Assembly: GCF_009759665.1 (NCBI RefSeq)
Contig: NZ_WQNE01000004.1
Coordinates: forward strand, 62,001 to 126,000
DNA: 64,000 bases
Reading direction: 5' to 3'
Source of the DNA: Bradyrhizobium cajani
GTDB lineage: Bacteria > Pseudomonadota > Alphaproteobacteria > Rhizobiales > Xanthobacteraceae
Below the pieces are notes generated by a model. That model searched no databases. It was given only the letters and a program-made list of their open reading frames with translations, and was not told the origin of the DNA. The position numbers and the translations under genes are program-made. Shown in pieces: positions 44,327 through 52,959 of the stretch. How positions within the stretch are numbered: position 1 is the stretch's first letter; the number at the start of each line of letters is the position of its first letter.

Positions 44327-44892
44327 GGCCAGCCTCGCTCAACGCCGGCTGCCTTCAGCAGTTCGGCCAGTTTCTTGCGCGCATAGAACAAGCGCGTCTT
44401 CACAGTGTTCTCCGGTATCCCGACGATTTCGGCCACCTCTTCCACGGACTTCTCGTGGTAGTAGACGAGATCGACGATCTCCCGGTGTTCCGGCGAGAGG
44501 CCCGTCAGGCACTCCCGCAACGCTTCACTGGTATCCTTCTTCTGCACCACCGTTTCCGGATCGTCGGACGTATCCTCGATCGCGTTCGCGGCGTCTTCGT
44601 CCAACTCGAAATCCTTCCTGCGCCGCAGCGCAGACAGGGCCTTGAATCGGGTGATTGCCAGCAGCCACGTGGAAACGGCGGATCGGCCCTCGAACTTGCC
44701 GGCTTGACGCCAAACGTCGAGAAACACCTCGCTGATGAGGTCTTCCGCCGCCTGCTCGTCCCGCACGAGCCGGAGGCCGAACCGATACACCCTGACATGG
44801 TGCCGCCCGTACAGCACCTGCATGGCAAGCCGGTCGCCTTGAGCGATCCTGGCGATCAGGACCTCGTCCGAAGCCGCCTGGGTCACGCTCAA
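44323..44892 (-). CDS. ECF-type RNA polymerase sigma factor
   Basis: A 189-residue ECF sigma factor. Region 2 is visible in VRVYRFGLRLVRDEQAAEDL and SEVFLDVWRQAGKFEG with STWLLAITRFKAL, and region 4 in LTGLSPEHREIVDLVYYHEK and EEVAEIVGIPENTVKTRLF. A short acidic linker (LDEDAANAIEDTSDD) joins them. The start is TTG 44892 or GTG 44886; both have weak ribosome sites. Coupled to the anti-sigma gene by ATGA, with the subtilase behind, it probably responds to an envelope signal and drives its own operon. Confidence 0.9.
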   Translation of the reverse strand: MSVTQAASDEVLIARIAQGDRLAMQVLYGRHHVRVYRFGLRLVRDEQAAEDLISEVFLDVWRQAGKFEGRSAVSTWLLAITRFKALSALRRRKDFELDEDAANAIEDTSDDPETVVQKKDTSEALRECLTGLSPEHREIVDLVYYHEKSVEEVAEIVGIPENTVKTRLFYARKKLAELLKAAGVERGWP

Positions 44893-45330
44893 AGGCCGTC
44901 TCGCAAGATTGGTCGGGTCGATATGGCGGACGGTTCGACGGGAGGTGCGAAATTCTTCAATTTACCGCACTCATACGGGAGCCTGTGTGATCCACCCCAC
45001 ATACACGCTTTTTTTCTGACCCGCCCGTGGCGGTCCGCCCTCTCGATCCAGATAGGTAACATAATACTTAGAAACTTCCCTGCGGAATGCCTGTCCGGCA
45101 CAGGCGGCCCGGTCAAGTCTGGATCCATAGCAGTCCTGCACGACGTATGTCTCACGACCCCCCGCTTTGGCTCGACCGCATTGCACACGATGCCTAATCG
45201 CCGGCAAAGATTATCGCCGGCCGGTCTCCCGCGCTCCCTGGATGCACGGTGTGGATTCGGTTGCAAAGGATACCAAACCTAAAGGCTTGCTACGTAGATT
45301 TTTGGGCTGACATCCACCACTGGCGAGACC
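44893..45330. other. Divergent intergenic region, relatively A+T-rich
   Basis: This 438-bp gap separates the ECF sigma gene from the GGDEF gene. Local A+T richness is clear around 44945-45075. Promoters for both genes must be here. I found no convincing ECF-type or sigma-70-type motif pair, and the minus-strand frame spanning most of it has no recognisable domain. Confidence 0.4.
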
Positions 45331-46488
45331 ATGAGCACGGCCGCGACGTCCCTTCCGGACCGGAAAGCCGCAGAAGCCGCGGAACTCGCATTGGCGAGCG
45401 ATGCGTCCTCGCTGGAGGTTCGCGCGCGCCGCATGCGCCAGCGCCGCCAGATGTATATCGGCCAGGTGGTCAGCTACTCGCTCGGTGCATCGGTCCTGCT
45501 GCTCTACGCCTACGACGGCACGGTCTCGATGGCCGTTCCATCGATGTTCTGGTTCGGCGGCCTCATGATCATCGGCACGTTCAGCGTGCTGTCGGAGTCC
45601 GGCTTCGGCGACCAGTTCGAGGACCACTACCTCACGGTCTTCCAGATCTCGGCGCACACGGCGCTGCAACTGGCGTTTCTGCTCGCGGTGCCGACGGTCG
45701 GGGTGGCCTTCATCAGCGTGCTGTTCCTGATCTTCGCCTTCGGCTCGCTGCGCATGACGTCGGGCCAGGCGATGATCACCTGGAGCCTCGCCACCGCCGG
45801 GCTCGCATTCGTATTCCTGGCGTCGGACCTTCCGATCGGGCTGCCGGTTGCAACGCGCCTCGAGCGGACCGCCTCGATGCTTTGCTTCGTGCTGGTGATC
45901 GGCCAGTGCGCATTCCTCGGGCTGTTCGGCAGCACCCTGCGCAAGATCCTGTACCGGCGCAGCATCGAGTTGAAGGCCGCCTATCAGCGCATCGAGGAGC
46001 TCGCCGAGCTCGACGAGCTCACCGGCTCCTACAACCGCCGCTGCATCATGCGGCTTCTCGACACCGAGATCGAGATGTCGCGGCAGGCATCGATGCCCTG
46101 CGCGATCGCGCTGATCGATCTCGACTGGTTCAAGCGCATCAACGACGCCTACGGCCACCCGATCGGCGACGAGGTGCTGCGCACCTTCGCGATCACCATT
46201 TTCGCCAACATCCGCCCGACCGACTGCTTCGGCCGCTACGGCGGCGAGGAATTCCTGCTGCTGCTGCCGGGCACCGATGGCGAGGCGGCCTCGCGCATGC
46301 TCGAGCGCTTGCGCGGAATTGTTGCCGATCTCGACTGGAGCGCATTCTCCCCCGGCATGCGCGTGACGATTTCCGCGGGCGTCGTGACGCTGCGCGACAT
46401 TGATACTGCCGACACATTTCTCGCGCGCGCCGATAGCGCGCTCTATTCCGCCAAGGCGCACGGGCGCAACCGCATCGCAACGGGCTGA
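45331..46488 (+). CDS. Membrane diguanylate cyclase (GGDEF)
   Basis: A 385-residue protein with about five to six N-terminal membrane helices (QVVSYSLGASVLLLYAY; MFWFGGLMIIGTF; FLIFAFGSLRMTS), then a GGDEF domain from about residue 215. The domain has ELDELTGSYNRRC, the metal-site Asp in ALIDLDWFKRINDAYGH and the catalytic GGEEF in FGRYGGEEFLLLLPG. It should make cyclic di-GMP from GTP under control of the membrane part. There is no RxxD inhibitory site clearly placed before GGEEF. A DUF2336 gene begins about 60 bp after it on the same strand. Confidence 0.93.
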   Translation: MSTAATSLPDRKAAEAAELALASDASSLEVRARRMRQRRQMYIGQVVSYSLGASVLLLYAYDGTVSMAVPSMFWFGGLMIIGTFSVLSESGFGDQFEDHYLTVFQISAHTALQLAFLLAVPTVGVAFISVLFLIFAFGSLRMTSGQAMITWSLATAGLAFVFLASDLPIGLPVATRLERTASMLCFVLVIGQCAFLGLFGSTLRKILYRRSIELKAAYQRIEELAELDELTGSYNRRCIMRLLDTEIEMSRQASMPCAIALIDLDWFKRINDAYGHPIGDEVLRTFAITIFANIRPTDCFGRYGGEEFLLLLPGTDGEAASRMLERLRGIVADLDWSAFSPGMRVTISAGVVTLRDIDTADTFLARADSALYSAKAHGRNRIATG

Positions 46489-46550
46489 CCAATCCATTTT
46501 TCCCGGTGCGCGAGAATCCGCCGCCGGACCCAACGCTCCAGGACAGGGCC

Positions 46551-47651
46551 ATGAGATCAAGATCCGCCGAACCAGCCGAGAACCTGCTCGAGGAATTGCA
46601 GGCTGCGCTCTCGCACGGCACCGTTGCGCGCCGGGTGGAGACGCTGCGCCGCGTCACCGATCTCTTCGTCGGCAACGTCATGGATTATTCCGACGACCAC
46701 GTCCGCGTGTTCGACGACGTGTTCCAGTGCCTGATCGAGCAGATCGAGATTTCGGCCAAGGCCCTGCTTGCCGACCGCCTCGCGCCGATCGCGGCCGCAC
46801 CGCCGAAGATCATCCGCACGCTCGCGCTCGACGAGGTGATCGAGGTCTCCGGCCCCGTGCTGTCGAAATCGGAACGGCTGGACGAGGCGACGCTGATGGA
46901 GATCGCGCGCACCAGGGGCCAGGCGCACCTCAAGGCGATCTCGCTGCGGCGGGTGCTCTCGGAAGCGCTGACCGACGTGCTGGTGACGCGCGGCAACGAG
47001 GACGTGGTGCAATCGACCGTGAACAATCCGGGCGCGCAGCTCTCCGAGGGGAGCCTCGCCGATCTCGTCACGCGCGCCGAACGCGACGACGGCCTCGCCA
47101 CCTGCATCGGCCTGCGGCCCGACCTGCCGCGCCATCACTACCTGAGGCTGGTTGCGAAGGCGTCGCTGAGCGTTCGCAGGAAGCTCGAAGCCGCCCATCC
47201 GGATCTCGCCGACGAGGTCTCGAGCGTGGTCCAGGAAGCGGCCCAGCGGGTCCGCGCCGCCGCCATGACCAGACAGACCGAGATGGCACGGGCGCTGGTG
47301 AAGTCGCTGCACGAGGACGGCCGTCTCAACGAGCTCCAGGTCACCACCTTCGCCGAACAGGGCAAGTTCGACGAGACCAATGCGGGACTCGCGGCGCTCG
47401 CGGGCATCCCGGTCGAGACTGCCGAGACCATGATGATCGAGAGCCGCACCGAGGGCGTGATGATCCTCGGCAAGGTCGCGGGGATGTCATGGTCGAGCGT
47501 CCGCGCGATCATCGCCATGCGCGAAAGGCTCTCCGGCGGCTCGCAGACCGACATGCTGACGCTGCGCGACACCTACGAGGCCCTGCGCTCATCGACCGCA
47601 CAGCAGGTGCTGCGCTTCCACCGCATGCAGAGCACGATTCCGGCGGCCTGA
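46551..47651 (+). CDS. DUF2336 domain protein (second paralogue)
   Basis: A 366-residue all-helical DUF2336 protein. Repeated helical units include NLLEELQAALSHGTVARRV, LRRVTDLFVGNVMDYSDDHV, VFDDVFQCLIEQIEISAKAL, and a C-terminal GLAALAGIPVETAETMMI with VGMSWSS-like helix (KVAGMSWSSVRAIIAMRERL). I start at ATG 46551 after AGGACAGGG; a GTG at 46506 adds 15 residues. The family is of unknown function. Position 62 bp behind a diguanylate cyclase suggests shared regulation. The other paralogue in the window is at 9674-10648. Confidence 0.85.
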   Translation: MRSRSAEPAENLLEELQAALSHGTVARRVETLRRVTDLFVGNVMDYSDDHVRVFDDVFQCLIEQIEISAKALLADRLAPIAAAPPKIIRTLALDEVIEVSGPVLSKSERLDEATLMEIARTRGQAHLKAISLRRVLSEALTDVLVTRGNEDVVQSTVNNPGAQLSEGSLADLVTRAERDDGLATCIGLRPDLPRHHYLRLVAKASLSVRRKLEAAHPDLADEVSSVVQEAAQRVRAAAMTRQTEMARALVKSLHEDGRLNELQVTTFAEQGKFDETNAGLAALAGIPVETAETMMIESRTEGVMILGKVAGMSWSSVRAIIAMRERLSGGSQTDMLTLRDTYEALRSSTAQQVLRFHRMQSTIPAA

Positions 47652-47662
47652 GGCGGGATCAG

Positions 47663-48301
47663 CTAGTACCGTAACACCCTGGAGCCCACCGCGGCGCCGA
47701 TCGCGGTCACGACCGCAGTCGCGATCGTGTACCAGGTCGCGACGAACAGCGGCGAGTCGTCGGTGCAGTGCGAGGCGTACAGCGTCGCGGCAAGGCCGGC
47801 GGACACCAGGCCGGCGAGCGCACCGGCAAGCGCGGGGCGCGACGGCGCGCCGTGGCGCAGGCCGAACAGCGCCCCCGCCAGCAGCGGCAGCGACATCGCG
47901 GGAATCGCGAGCAGGCAGACCCTGGAGTTCTTGCCCATCATGCGCATCGTCATCGGCATGGCCGGCGCCATCATCGCCTCGCCGCCGATCGCGACCGCGA
48001 GCAGGCCGACCGGCAGCAGCAGCAGCCAGCCCCAGCCGCGCAGCAGGGCTTCGGGCCGCGACAGATGCAGGCTGACGATGATCGCGGGAATCGCGAGCGA
48101 CAGCGTCACCGCGAACTTCATGTCGAAGAACGGGTTACCCATCGCGCTCATCGCGTCCGGCCGCACGCCGAGGAACGTCGCGAAGATCAGGATCGACAGC
48201 GGCGCAGCCACAAGCAGCGCCATGGTCAGCACGGCGCCGACGCGCGGCGCGCGATGGGCGTTGTCGGCTGCGAGCGAGCGGATGAGTTGATCGGTATCCA
48301 T
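47663..48301 (-). CDS. nrsF: NrsF (DUF1109) family anti-sigma factor
   Basis: A 212-residue membrane protein with six helices (VLTMALLVAAPLSILIFATF; AVTLSLAIPAIIVSLHL; WGWLLLLPVGLLAVAI; LLAIPAMSLPLLAGALFGL; LAGALAGLVSAGLAATLYA; IATAVVTAIGAAVGSR). The family controls SigF-type ECF16 sigma factors. It contains the short N-terminal motif LIRSLAADNAHRAPRV and a Cys in ASHCTDDSP thought to matter in relatives. It follows the sigma gene by 2 bp, so the pair is co-expressed. Confidence 0.88.
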   Translation of the reverse strand: MDTDQLIRSLAADNAHRAPRVGAVLTMALLVAAPLSILIFATFLGVRPDAMSAMGNPFFDMKFAVTLSLAIPAIIVSLHLSRPEALLRGWGWLLLLPVGLLAVAIGGEAMMAPAMPMTMRMMGKNSRVCLLAIPAMSLPLLAGALFGLRHGAPSRPALAGALAGLVSAGLAATLYASHCTDDSPLFVATWYTIATAVVTAIGAAVGSRVLRY

Positions 48302-48303
48302 GA

Positions 48304-48849
48304 CTATTGGTCCCGCAGTTTTGCGGTCAGCGCCGCCAGGCCCCGATGCAGCGCCACGCGCACCGCACCTTCGCTCATCGAGAATTTCGCCGCCGTGTCC
48401 TTGATCGAGGCGCTGTCGACCGCGATCGACTGCAGCACGTCGCGCTGGCGCTGCGGCAGGGTGCCCAGCTGCGCAGCAACCTCGCCGGCCGAGGCCGTCT
48501 CCTCCCGCGCCTCGCCCGGCAGCGTCTCGGCAAAGTCGTCGATGTTGACGAAGACGCGCCTGCCGCGCCGCCGCAGCGCGTCGATCAGCTTGTTGCGGGC
48601 GATCGCGAACAGCCAGGGCGCGAAGGGGGCTTCGCTGTCCCAGGTGTGCCGCTTCAGATGCACCGCCAACAAAATCTCCTGCACGATATCCTCGGCCTGG
48701 TCGGGAGGCTGCCCGGCACGTGCCAGGCCGCGCCTCGCAGCAGCGCGCAGCACCGGCGTGACCGCCTTCAACAGGCGATGATACGCCGCATCATCGCCCG
48801 CCATGGCCGACCGCATCAGGCCGGTCCACTCGTCCTCACGTCCGCGCAC
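48304..48849 (-). CDS. sigF: SigF-type ECF sigma factor
   Basis: A 181-residue ECF sigma factor. Region 2 is DAAYHRLLKAVTPVLRAAA and VQEILLAVHLKRHTWDSE with APWLFAIARNKLIDALRRR; region 4 is LGTLPQRQRDVLQSIAVDS with DTAAKFSMSEGAVRVALHRG. Its pairing with an NrsF membrane protein places it in the ECF16 (SigF) group known from Caulobacter, involved in metal and oxidative stress responses. The start is GTG 48849, with GAGGGG six nt upstream. A SigF-like promoter motif lies just before it. Confidence 0.9.
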   Translation of the reverse strand: MRGREDEWTGLMRSAMAGDDAAYHRLLKAVTPVLRAAARRGLARAGQPPDQAEDIVQEILLAVHLKRHTWDSEAPFAPWLFAIARNKLIDALRRRGRRVFVNIDDFAETLPGEAREETASAGEVAAQLGTLPQRQRDVLQSIAVDSASIKDTAAKFSMSEGAVRVALHRGLAALTAKLRDQ

Positions 48850-48869
48850 GCGCGCCCCTCACCAAGCAA

Positions 48870-48894
48870 TTCGGCCGCTTGTTCAATTTGTTAC
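48870..48894 (-). promoter_or_regulatory. SigF-like promoter (GTAAC-N16-CGAA)
   Basis: On the minus strand GTAAC (48894-48890) and CGAA (48873-48870) are separated by 16 nt. This closely fits the promoter I recall for Caulobacter SigF (GTAACC, about 16 nt, CGAA). The start codon of sigF follows about 20 bp later, leaving a very short leader. It implies autoregulation; other sites of this type were not seen elsewhere in the window. Confidence 0.6.
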
Positions 48895-49138
48895 GCCGGC
48901 CTCCGCGCAATCACGAATTCGTGATTGAAGCCGGAAACCTCGCTCCGATGACGGCCATAGAACCCGCGACGGCTCATAACACCGATCGGTCCGATCCGCA
49001 CCCGGCCTGCGGCCGCGGCAGGGGTTTGCCGCTTTTTTGCCCGGTGGAGCGCGAAGATTCCCATTTTTTGCCCCGCTGTGGTCACGCCCCGGCGTCTCTG
49101 TTCGGTCCCGGGATGGGTGGATTGGGGAGATCGTCAAC

Positions 49139-49786
49139 ATGATGAAAGCCAGCGGACACGCCGCCCTGATTCTTCTGGCCGGCCTTTTCTTGCTGTTCGG
49201 AGCCAGCGTACAGGCGGCGCCGAACACAGCCGCAAGCGACAAATCGGACAGCGCGGGCAAACAGGCCGACACGGTCAAGCCGAGCAAGCACCGGCGCAAC
49301 GAGTCGCGCCGGACCGGCAGCAGCAAGACGGTGCAGAAGTCCGACGACAAGGCCGACAAGAAGGCCGACGAGGCGAAGGCCGACAACGGCGTTCCGGCCT
49401 CGAGCCAAATGCCGCCGGACGTCGCCAACGCCAATGCGCAGCTCGCCGCCGCTGATACGCCGACCGCGGCCGCGGCATCCGCGATGACGGACCGCGCCAA
49501 CGGCAATGTCCAGGCCGCGGCCGATAATACCGCCGCCCCGAACGCCGAGAGCCAGATCGTCGCACCCGATCAGCTCAACGATGTCGATCGCGCCCTGCAG
49601 CAGGACAACCCGCCGGCGCAGAAGGCGGTGATTGCCGCGACCGACGCGCAGCCGCGCCCCTCGCCGGTGCTGGCAAGCAGTCAGCAGAGCTCGGCCTGGG
49701 ACCAGAGCTCCCTGATCGGCAAGATCTTCATCGGCGTCGGCACGCTGCTGACGCTGGCCTCCGCCGCACGCATGTTCATGGCGTGA
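49139..49786 (+). CDS. Exported hypothetical protein with C-terminal membrane helix
   Basis: A 215-residue protein with a signal peptide (HAALILLAGLFLLFGASVQA), a long Lys/Asp/Ala-rich disordered middle (TVQKSDDKADKKADEAKADN) and a Gln/Asn/Ala-rich segment. The C-terminus is conserved-looking and hydrophobic (SLIGKIFIGVGTLLTLASAA, RMFMA), likely a second membrane helix. It may be anchored at both ends in the inner membrane, or the signal may be cleaved. No enzyme motif is seen. ATG 49139 is preferred over a long upstream extension. Confidence 0.65.
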   Translation: MMKASGHAALILLAGLFLLFGASVQAAPNTAASDKSDSAGKQADTVKPSKHRRNESRRTGSSKTVQKSDDKADKKADEAKADNGVPASSQMPPDVANANAQLAAADTPTAAAASAMTDRANGNVQAAADNTAAPNAESQIVAPDQLNDVDRALQQDNPPAQKAVIAATDAQPRPSPVLASSQQSSAWDQSSLIGKIFIGVGTLLTLASAARMFMA

Positions 49787-49930
49787 TTGCCGGCGGCTGG
49801 ATCCTGGCCTGACCTCGTCCGGAACGCGCTTCCCGCCGCGCGTTCCGGCTGCCGTGCCCCTTCCCGATCCCCTTGAAGCCCACCGCGCCAGCGGGCACAT
49901 TGTCCGCCCAATCAAAAGCGTGGGTGGAGC

Positions 49931-50710
49931 ATGAGCACGTTCGAACACATCATCGTCGAAAGCAAAGGCGCGGTCGGCATCGTCAAGCTGAACCGGCCGA
50001 AAATGCTCAACGCGCTCTCCTTCGGCGTCTTTCGGGAGATCGCTGCGGCCGTCGACGATCTCGAGGCCGATGACGCCATCGGCTGCATCGTCGTGACCGG
50101 CAGCGAGAAGGCCTTCGCCGCCGGCGCCGACATCAAGGAGATGCAGCCGAAAGGCTTCATCGACATGTTCTCCGAGGACTTTGCCGCGATCGGCGGCGAC
50201 CGCGTCGCGCGCTGCCGCAAGCCGACCATCGCCGCGGTCGCCGGTTACGCACTCGGCGGCGGCTGCGAGCTCGCCATGATGTGCGACATCATCATCGCCG
50301 CCGACACCGCCAAGTTCGGCCAGCCCGAGATCACGCTTGGAACCATTCCCGGCATCGGCGGCACCCAGCGCCTGACGCGCGCGATCGGCAAGTCGAAGGC
50401 GATGGACCTCTGCCTGACCGGCCGCATGATGGATGCAGCCGAAGCCGAGCGCAGCGGGCTCGTCAGCCGCATCGTGCCCGCCGACAAGCTGATGGACGAG
50501 GTGATGGCGGCAGCCGAGAAGATCGCCGCGATGTCGCGTCCCGCGGCCGCGATGGCCAAGGAAGCGGTCAATCGCGCCTTCGAGACCACGCTCGCCGAAG
50601 GCATGAGCGTCGAGCGCAACCTGTTCCACGCGACCTTCGCGCTGGAGGACCGCTCCGAGGGCATGGCGGCGTTCATCGAGAAGCGCAAGCCGGTGAACAA
50701 GAACCGGTAG
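49931..50710 (+). CDS. Enoyl-CoA hydratase
   Basis: A 259-residue crotonase-fold enzyme that hydrates trans-2-enoyl-CoA in beta-oxidation. Oxyanion-hole residues are in [10 protein letters not shown] (about residue 65) and [13 protein letters not shown] (about 110). The catalytic glutamates known from rat enoyl-CoA hydratase (E144 and E164) are both present, in GGGCELAM and [30 protein letters not shown] completes the signature. It is probably monocistronic; the TolC-family gene starts 188 bp downstream. Confidence 0.95.
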   Translation: MSTFEHIIVESKGAVGIVKLNRPKMLNALSFGVFREIAAAVDDLEADDAIGCIVVTGSEKAFAAGADIKEMQPKGFIDMFSEDFAAIGGDRVARCRKPTIAAVAGYALGGGCELAMMCDIIIAADTAKFGQPEITLGTIPGIGGTQRLTRAIGKSKAMDLCLTGRMMDAAEAERSGLVSRIVPADKLMDEVMAAAEKIAAMSRPAAAMAKEAVNRAFETTLAEGMSVERNLFHATFALEDRSEGMAAFIEKRKPVNKNR

Positions 50711-50897
50711 GCCGAACGGTCAGGCTGGCGTAAGGCGCTGACGCGCTTCCGCGGGAAAATCCTGTGACGAAGCTGCAACAAGCACGGATTTCATGGGGGT
50801 TTTCCCCGCGGCAGTTTGCCTGCGGGACCTCGGCTGGTTAAACAGGTAAGAGGGCCGCCGTCGGCGGGGGCGGACAGCCGGGGTTTAGCGGGATTAC

Positions 50898-52328
50898 ATG
50901 ATTGGGCGTGCCGCCAGAGCTGGTCGCGTGATGACGCGGCATCTATCGGGCGTGGGTCCTGTACTTGCGACATGGACCACGTTGGCGCTCGCGTGCGCCC
51001 TTTCCTCCACAGCATCGGCCGAAGCCCTGCCCGAGGCGCTTGCCAAGGCCTACCAGACCAATCCGCAGCTCAATGCCGAGCGCGCGCGCCAGCGCGCCAC
51101 CGACGAGAACGTGCCGCAGGCGCTCTCCGGCTACCGGCCGCAGATCGTGGCCAGCCTCAGCGCCGGCCTGCAATCGGTGCGCAATTTGCTGCCCGACAAC
51201 ACCGTCCAGACCGGCAATCTGAAGCCATGGATCATCGGCGTCACGGTGACGCAGACCCTGTTCAACGGCTTCCGCACCGCCAACAGCGTGCGCGCCGCGG
51301 AACTCCAGGTGCAGTCGGGCCGCGAGGCACTGCGCAATGTCGGCCAGGGCGTGCTGCTCGATGCGGTGACCGCCTACACCAACGTGCTCGCCAACCAGTC
51401 GCTGGTCGAGGCGCAACGATCCAACGTCGCCTTCCTGCGCGAAACGCTCGCCGTCACCCAGCGCCGCCTCAACGCCGGCGATGTCACCCCCACCGACACG
51501 GCGCAGGCCGAAGCGCGCCTCAACCGCGGCCTTGCCGATCTCAACGCCGCCGAAGTCGCGCTCGCAGTGAGCCAGGCGACCTATGCGCAGGTGATCGGCA
51601 ATGCGCCCTCGCAGCTTCGTCCGGCCGAAGTGGTCGACCGCTATCTGCCGAAGAGCCGCGAGGACGCGATGACGATGGCGATCCGCCAGCATCCGGCGGT
51701 GATGGCCGCGAGCTTCGACGTCGACGTCGCCTCCACCAACATCCGCATCGCCGAAGGCACGCTGCTGCCGAGCGCCACCATCCAGGGCAGCGCCAGCAAG
51801 AGCCGCAACAACGACCCGACGCTCAGCACCCTCGCCGAGGACCAGGCCTCGATCGTCGCCAATGTCACCGCGCCGATCTACGACGGCGGTCAGGCCGCCG
51901 CGCAGACCCGGCAGGCCAAGGAGATCACGGCGCAGAGCCGGCTCGTGCTCGACCAGGTGCGCAACCAGGCGCGCACGGCGGTGGTCAGCGCCTGGGTTGC
52001 CAATGAGGGCGCCAAGATCACGGTCTCGGCCTCGGAGTCCGAGGTGAAGGCCGCGACCGTCGCGCTTCAGGGCGTGCAGCGCGAGGCCGCCGGCGGACAG
52101 CGCACGACGGTGGACGTGCTGAATTCGCAGGCCGACCTGATCCAGGCCAAGGCCCGCCTGATCGGCGCGCTGCGCGACCGCGTGATCGCCTCCTACACGC
52201 TGCTCAGCGCCGTCGGCCATCTCGACGTCAAGACGCTCAACCTGAACACGCCGGACTATCTGCCCGAAGTGCACTACCAGCAGGTCCGCGACGCCTGGCA
52301 CGGCCTGCGCACGCCGTCGGGGCAGTAG
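50898..52328 (+). CDS. tolC: TolC family outer-membrane channel protein
   Basis: A 476-residue outer-membrane factor for type I secretion or tripartite efflux. After the signal peptide (TWTTLALACALSSTASA-EA) come two repeats of the TolC fold: EALAKAYQTNPQLNAERARQ with VTQTLFNGFRTANSVRAAEL, then MAIRQHPAVMAASFDVDV with NVTAPIYDGGQAAAQTRQAK. Conserved YTNVLANQSLVEAQRSNV and TTVDVLNSQADLIQAKARL helices mark the tunnel. An alternative ATG at 50931 places the start 11 residues later. It stands 1.6 kb from the RND pump genes, so partnership is possible but not shown. Confidence 0.93.
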   Translation: MIGRAARAGRVMTRHLSGVGPVLATWTTLALACALSSTASAEALPEALAKAYQTNPQLNAERARQRATDENVPQALSGYRPQIVASLSAGLQSVRNLLPDNTVQTGNLKPWIIGVTVTQTLFNGFRTANSVRAAELQVQSGREALRNVGQGVLLDAVTAYTNVLANQSLVEAQRSNVAFLRETLAVTQRRLNAGDVTPTDTAQAEARLNRGLADLNAAEVALAVSQATYAQVIGNAPSQLRPAEVVDRYLPKSREDAMTMAIRQHPAVMAASFDVDVASTNIRIAEGTLLPSATIQGSASKSRNNDPTLSTLAEDQASIVANVTAPIYDGGQAAAQTRQAKEITAQSRLVLDQVRNQARTAVVSAWVANEGAKITVSASESEVKAATVALQGVQREAAGGQRTTVDVLNSQADLIQAKARLIGALRDRVIASYTLLSAVGHLDVKTLNLNTPDYLPEVHYQQVRDAWHGLRTPSGQ

Positions 52329-52352
52329 TTTCACATCCTTGGCCCGGTGCCG

Positions 52353-52909
52353 ATGAAGAGCCGCCGCATCCATCTGATGGGAGCTTCGGGCTCCGGCGTA
52401 ACGACGCTCGGCCGCGCAGTGGCGACCGGCTTGCGCTTCCGCATCACGACAGCGACGATTATTTCTGGCTGCCGACCGTGCCGCCCTACCAGACGACACG
52501 CCCGGCTTCCGAGCGCCTGCGCTTGATGCGCGAAATGTTCCTGCCGCGTCTCGACTGGGTGCTGAGCGGATCCGTCACCGGCTGGGGCGAGGAACTCGTT
52601 CCGTTCTTCGATCTCGTCGTCTTCGTGACCGCGCCGCGCGAACTCCGGATGAGACGCTTGCAAGCCCGCGAAGCCACGCATTTCGGCACGGAGGCCGTGG
52701 CACCGGGCGGCTGGCGCCACGAGGAGACCCAATCCTTCGTGGAATGGGCCTCACATTATGAAGCCGGCGATCGCGAAGGTCGCAGTCTCGCAAAGCATGA
52801 GGCGTGGCTCGCGGGTCTGCCCTGCCCGGTCGTGCGCGTCGACGGCTCTCGCCCGCTTGCGGATCTTGTCGAGCAGCTATGCAGCGAAGCGGAGCGACTG
52901 CCGGGCTGA
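52353..52909 (+). pseudogene. Frameshifted P-loop nucleoside/adenylate kinase-like gene
   Basis: The first frame starts at ATG 52353 with RIHLMGASGSGVTTLGRAV, a clean P-loop. Around 52428 it should continue as LPHHDSDDYFWLPTVPPYQT, but that sequence lies in another frame (shift consistent with loss of one base). The remainder (RLMREMFLPRLDWVLSGSV, LVVFVTAPRELRMRRLQARE, HFGTEAVAPGGWRHEE) is intact to 52909. A functional enzyme would need the shift corrected. A sequencing error cannot be excluded. Confidence 0.8.
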
Positions 52910-52959
52910 TGTGATACTGTCCCTGCATCACATCCAAATAACGAAGCGGGACAGAAACC

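Noticed and set aside
44889..45266. 125-codon minus-strand frame between the ECF sigma and GGDEF genes
   Set aside because: No ribosome site, no motif, and it fills an A+T-rich promoter region.
50790..50830. GGGG-TTTT-CCCC hairpin after the enoyl-CoA hydratase
   Set aside because: Four-base stem with no T-tract afterwards; not convincing as a terminator.
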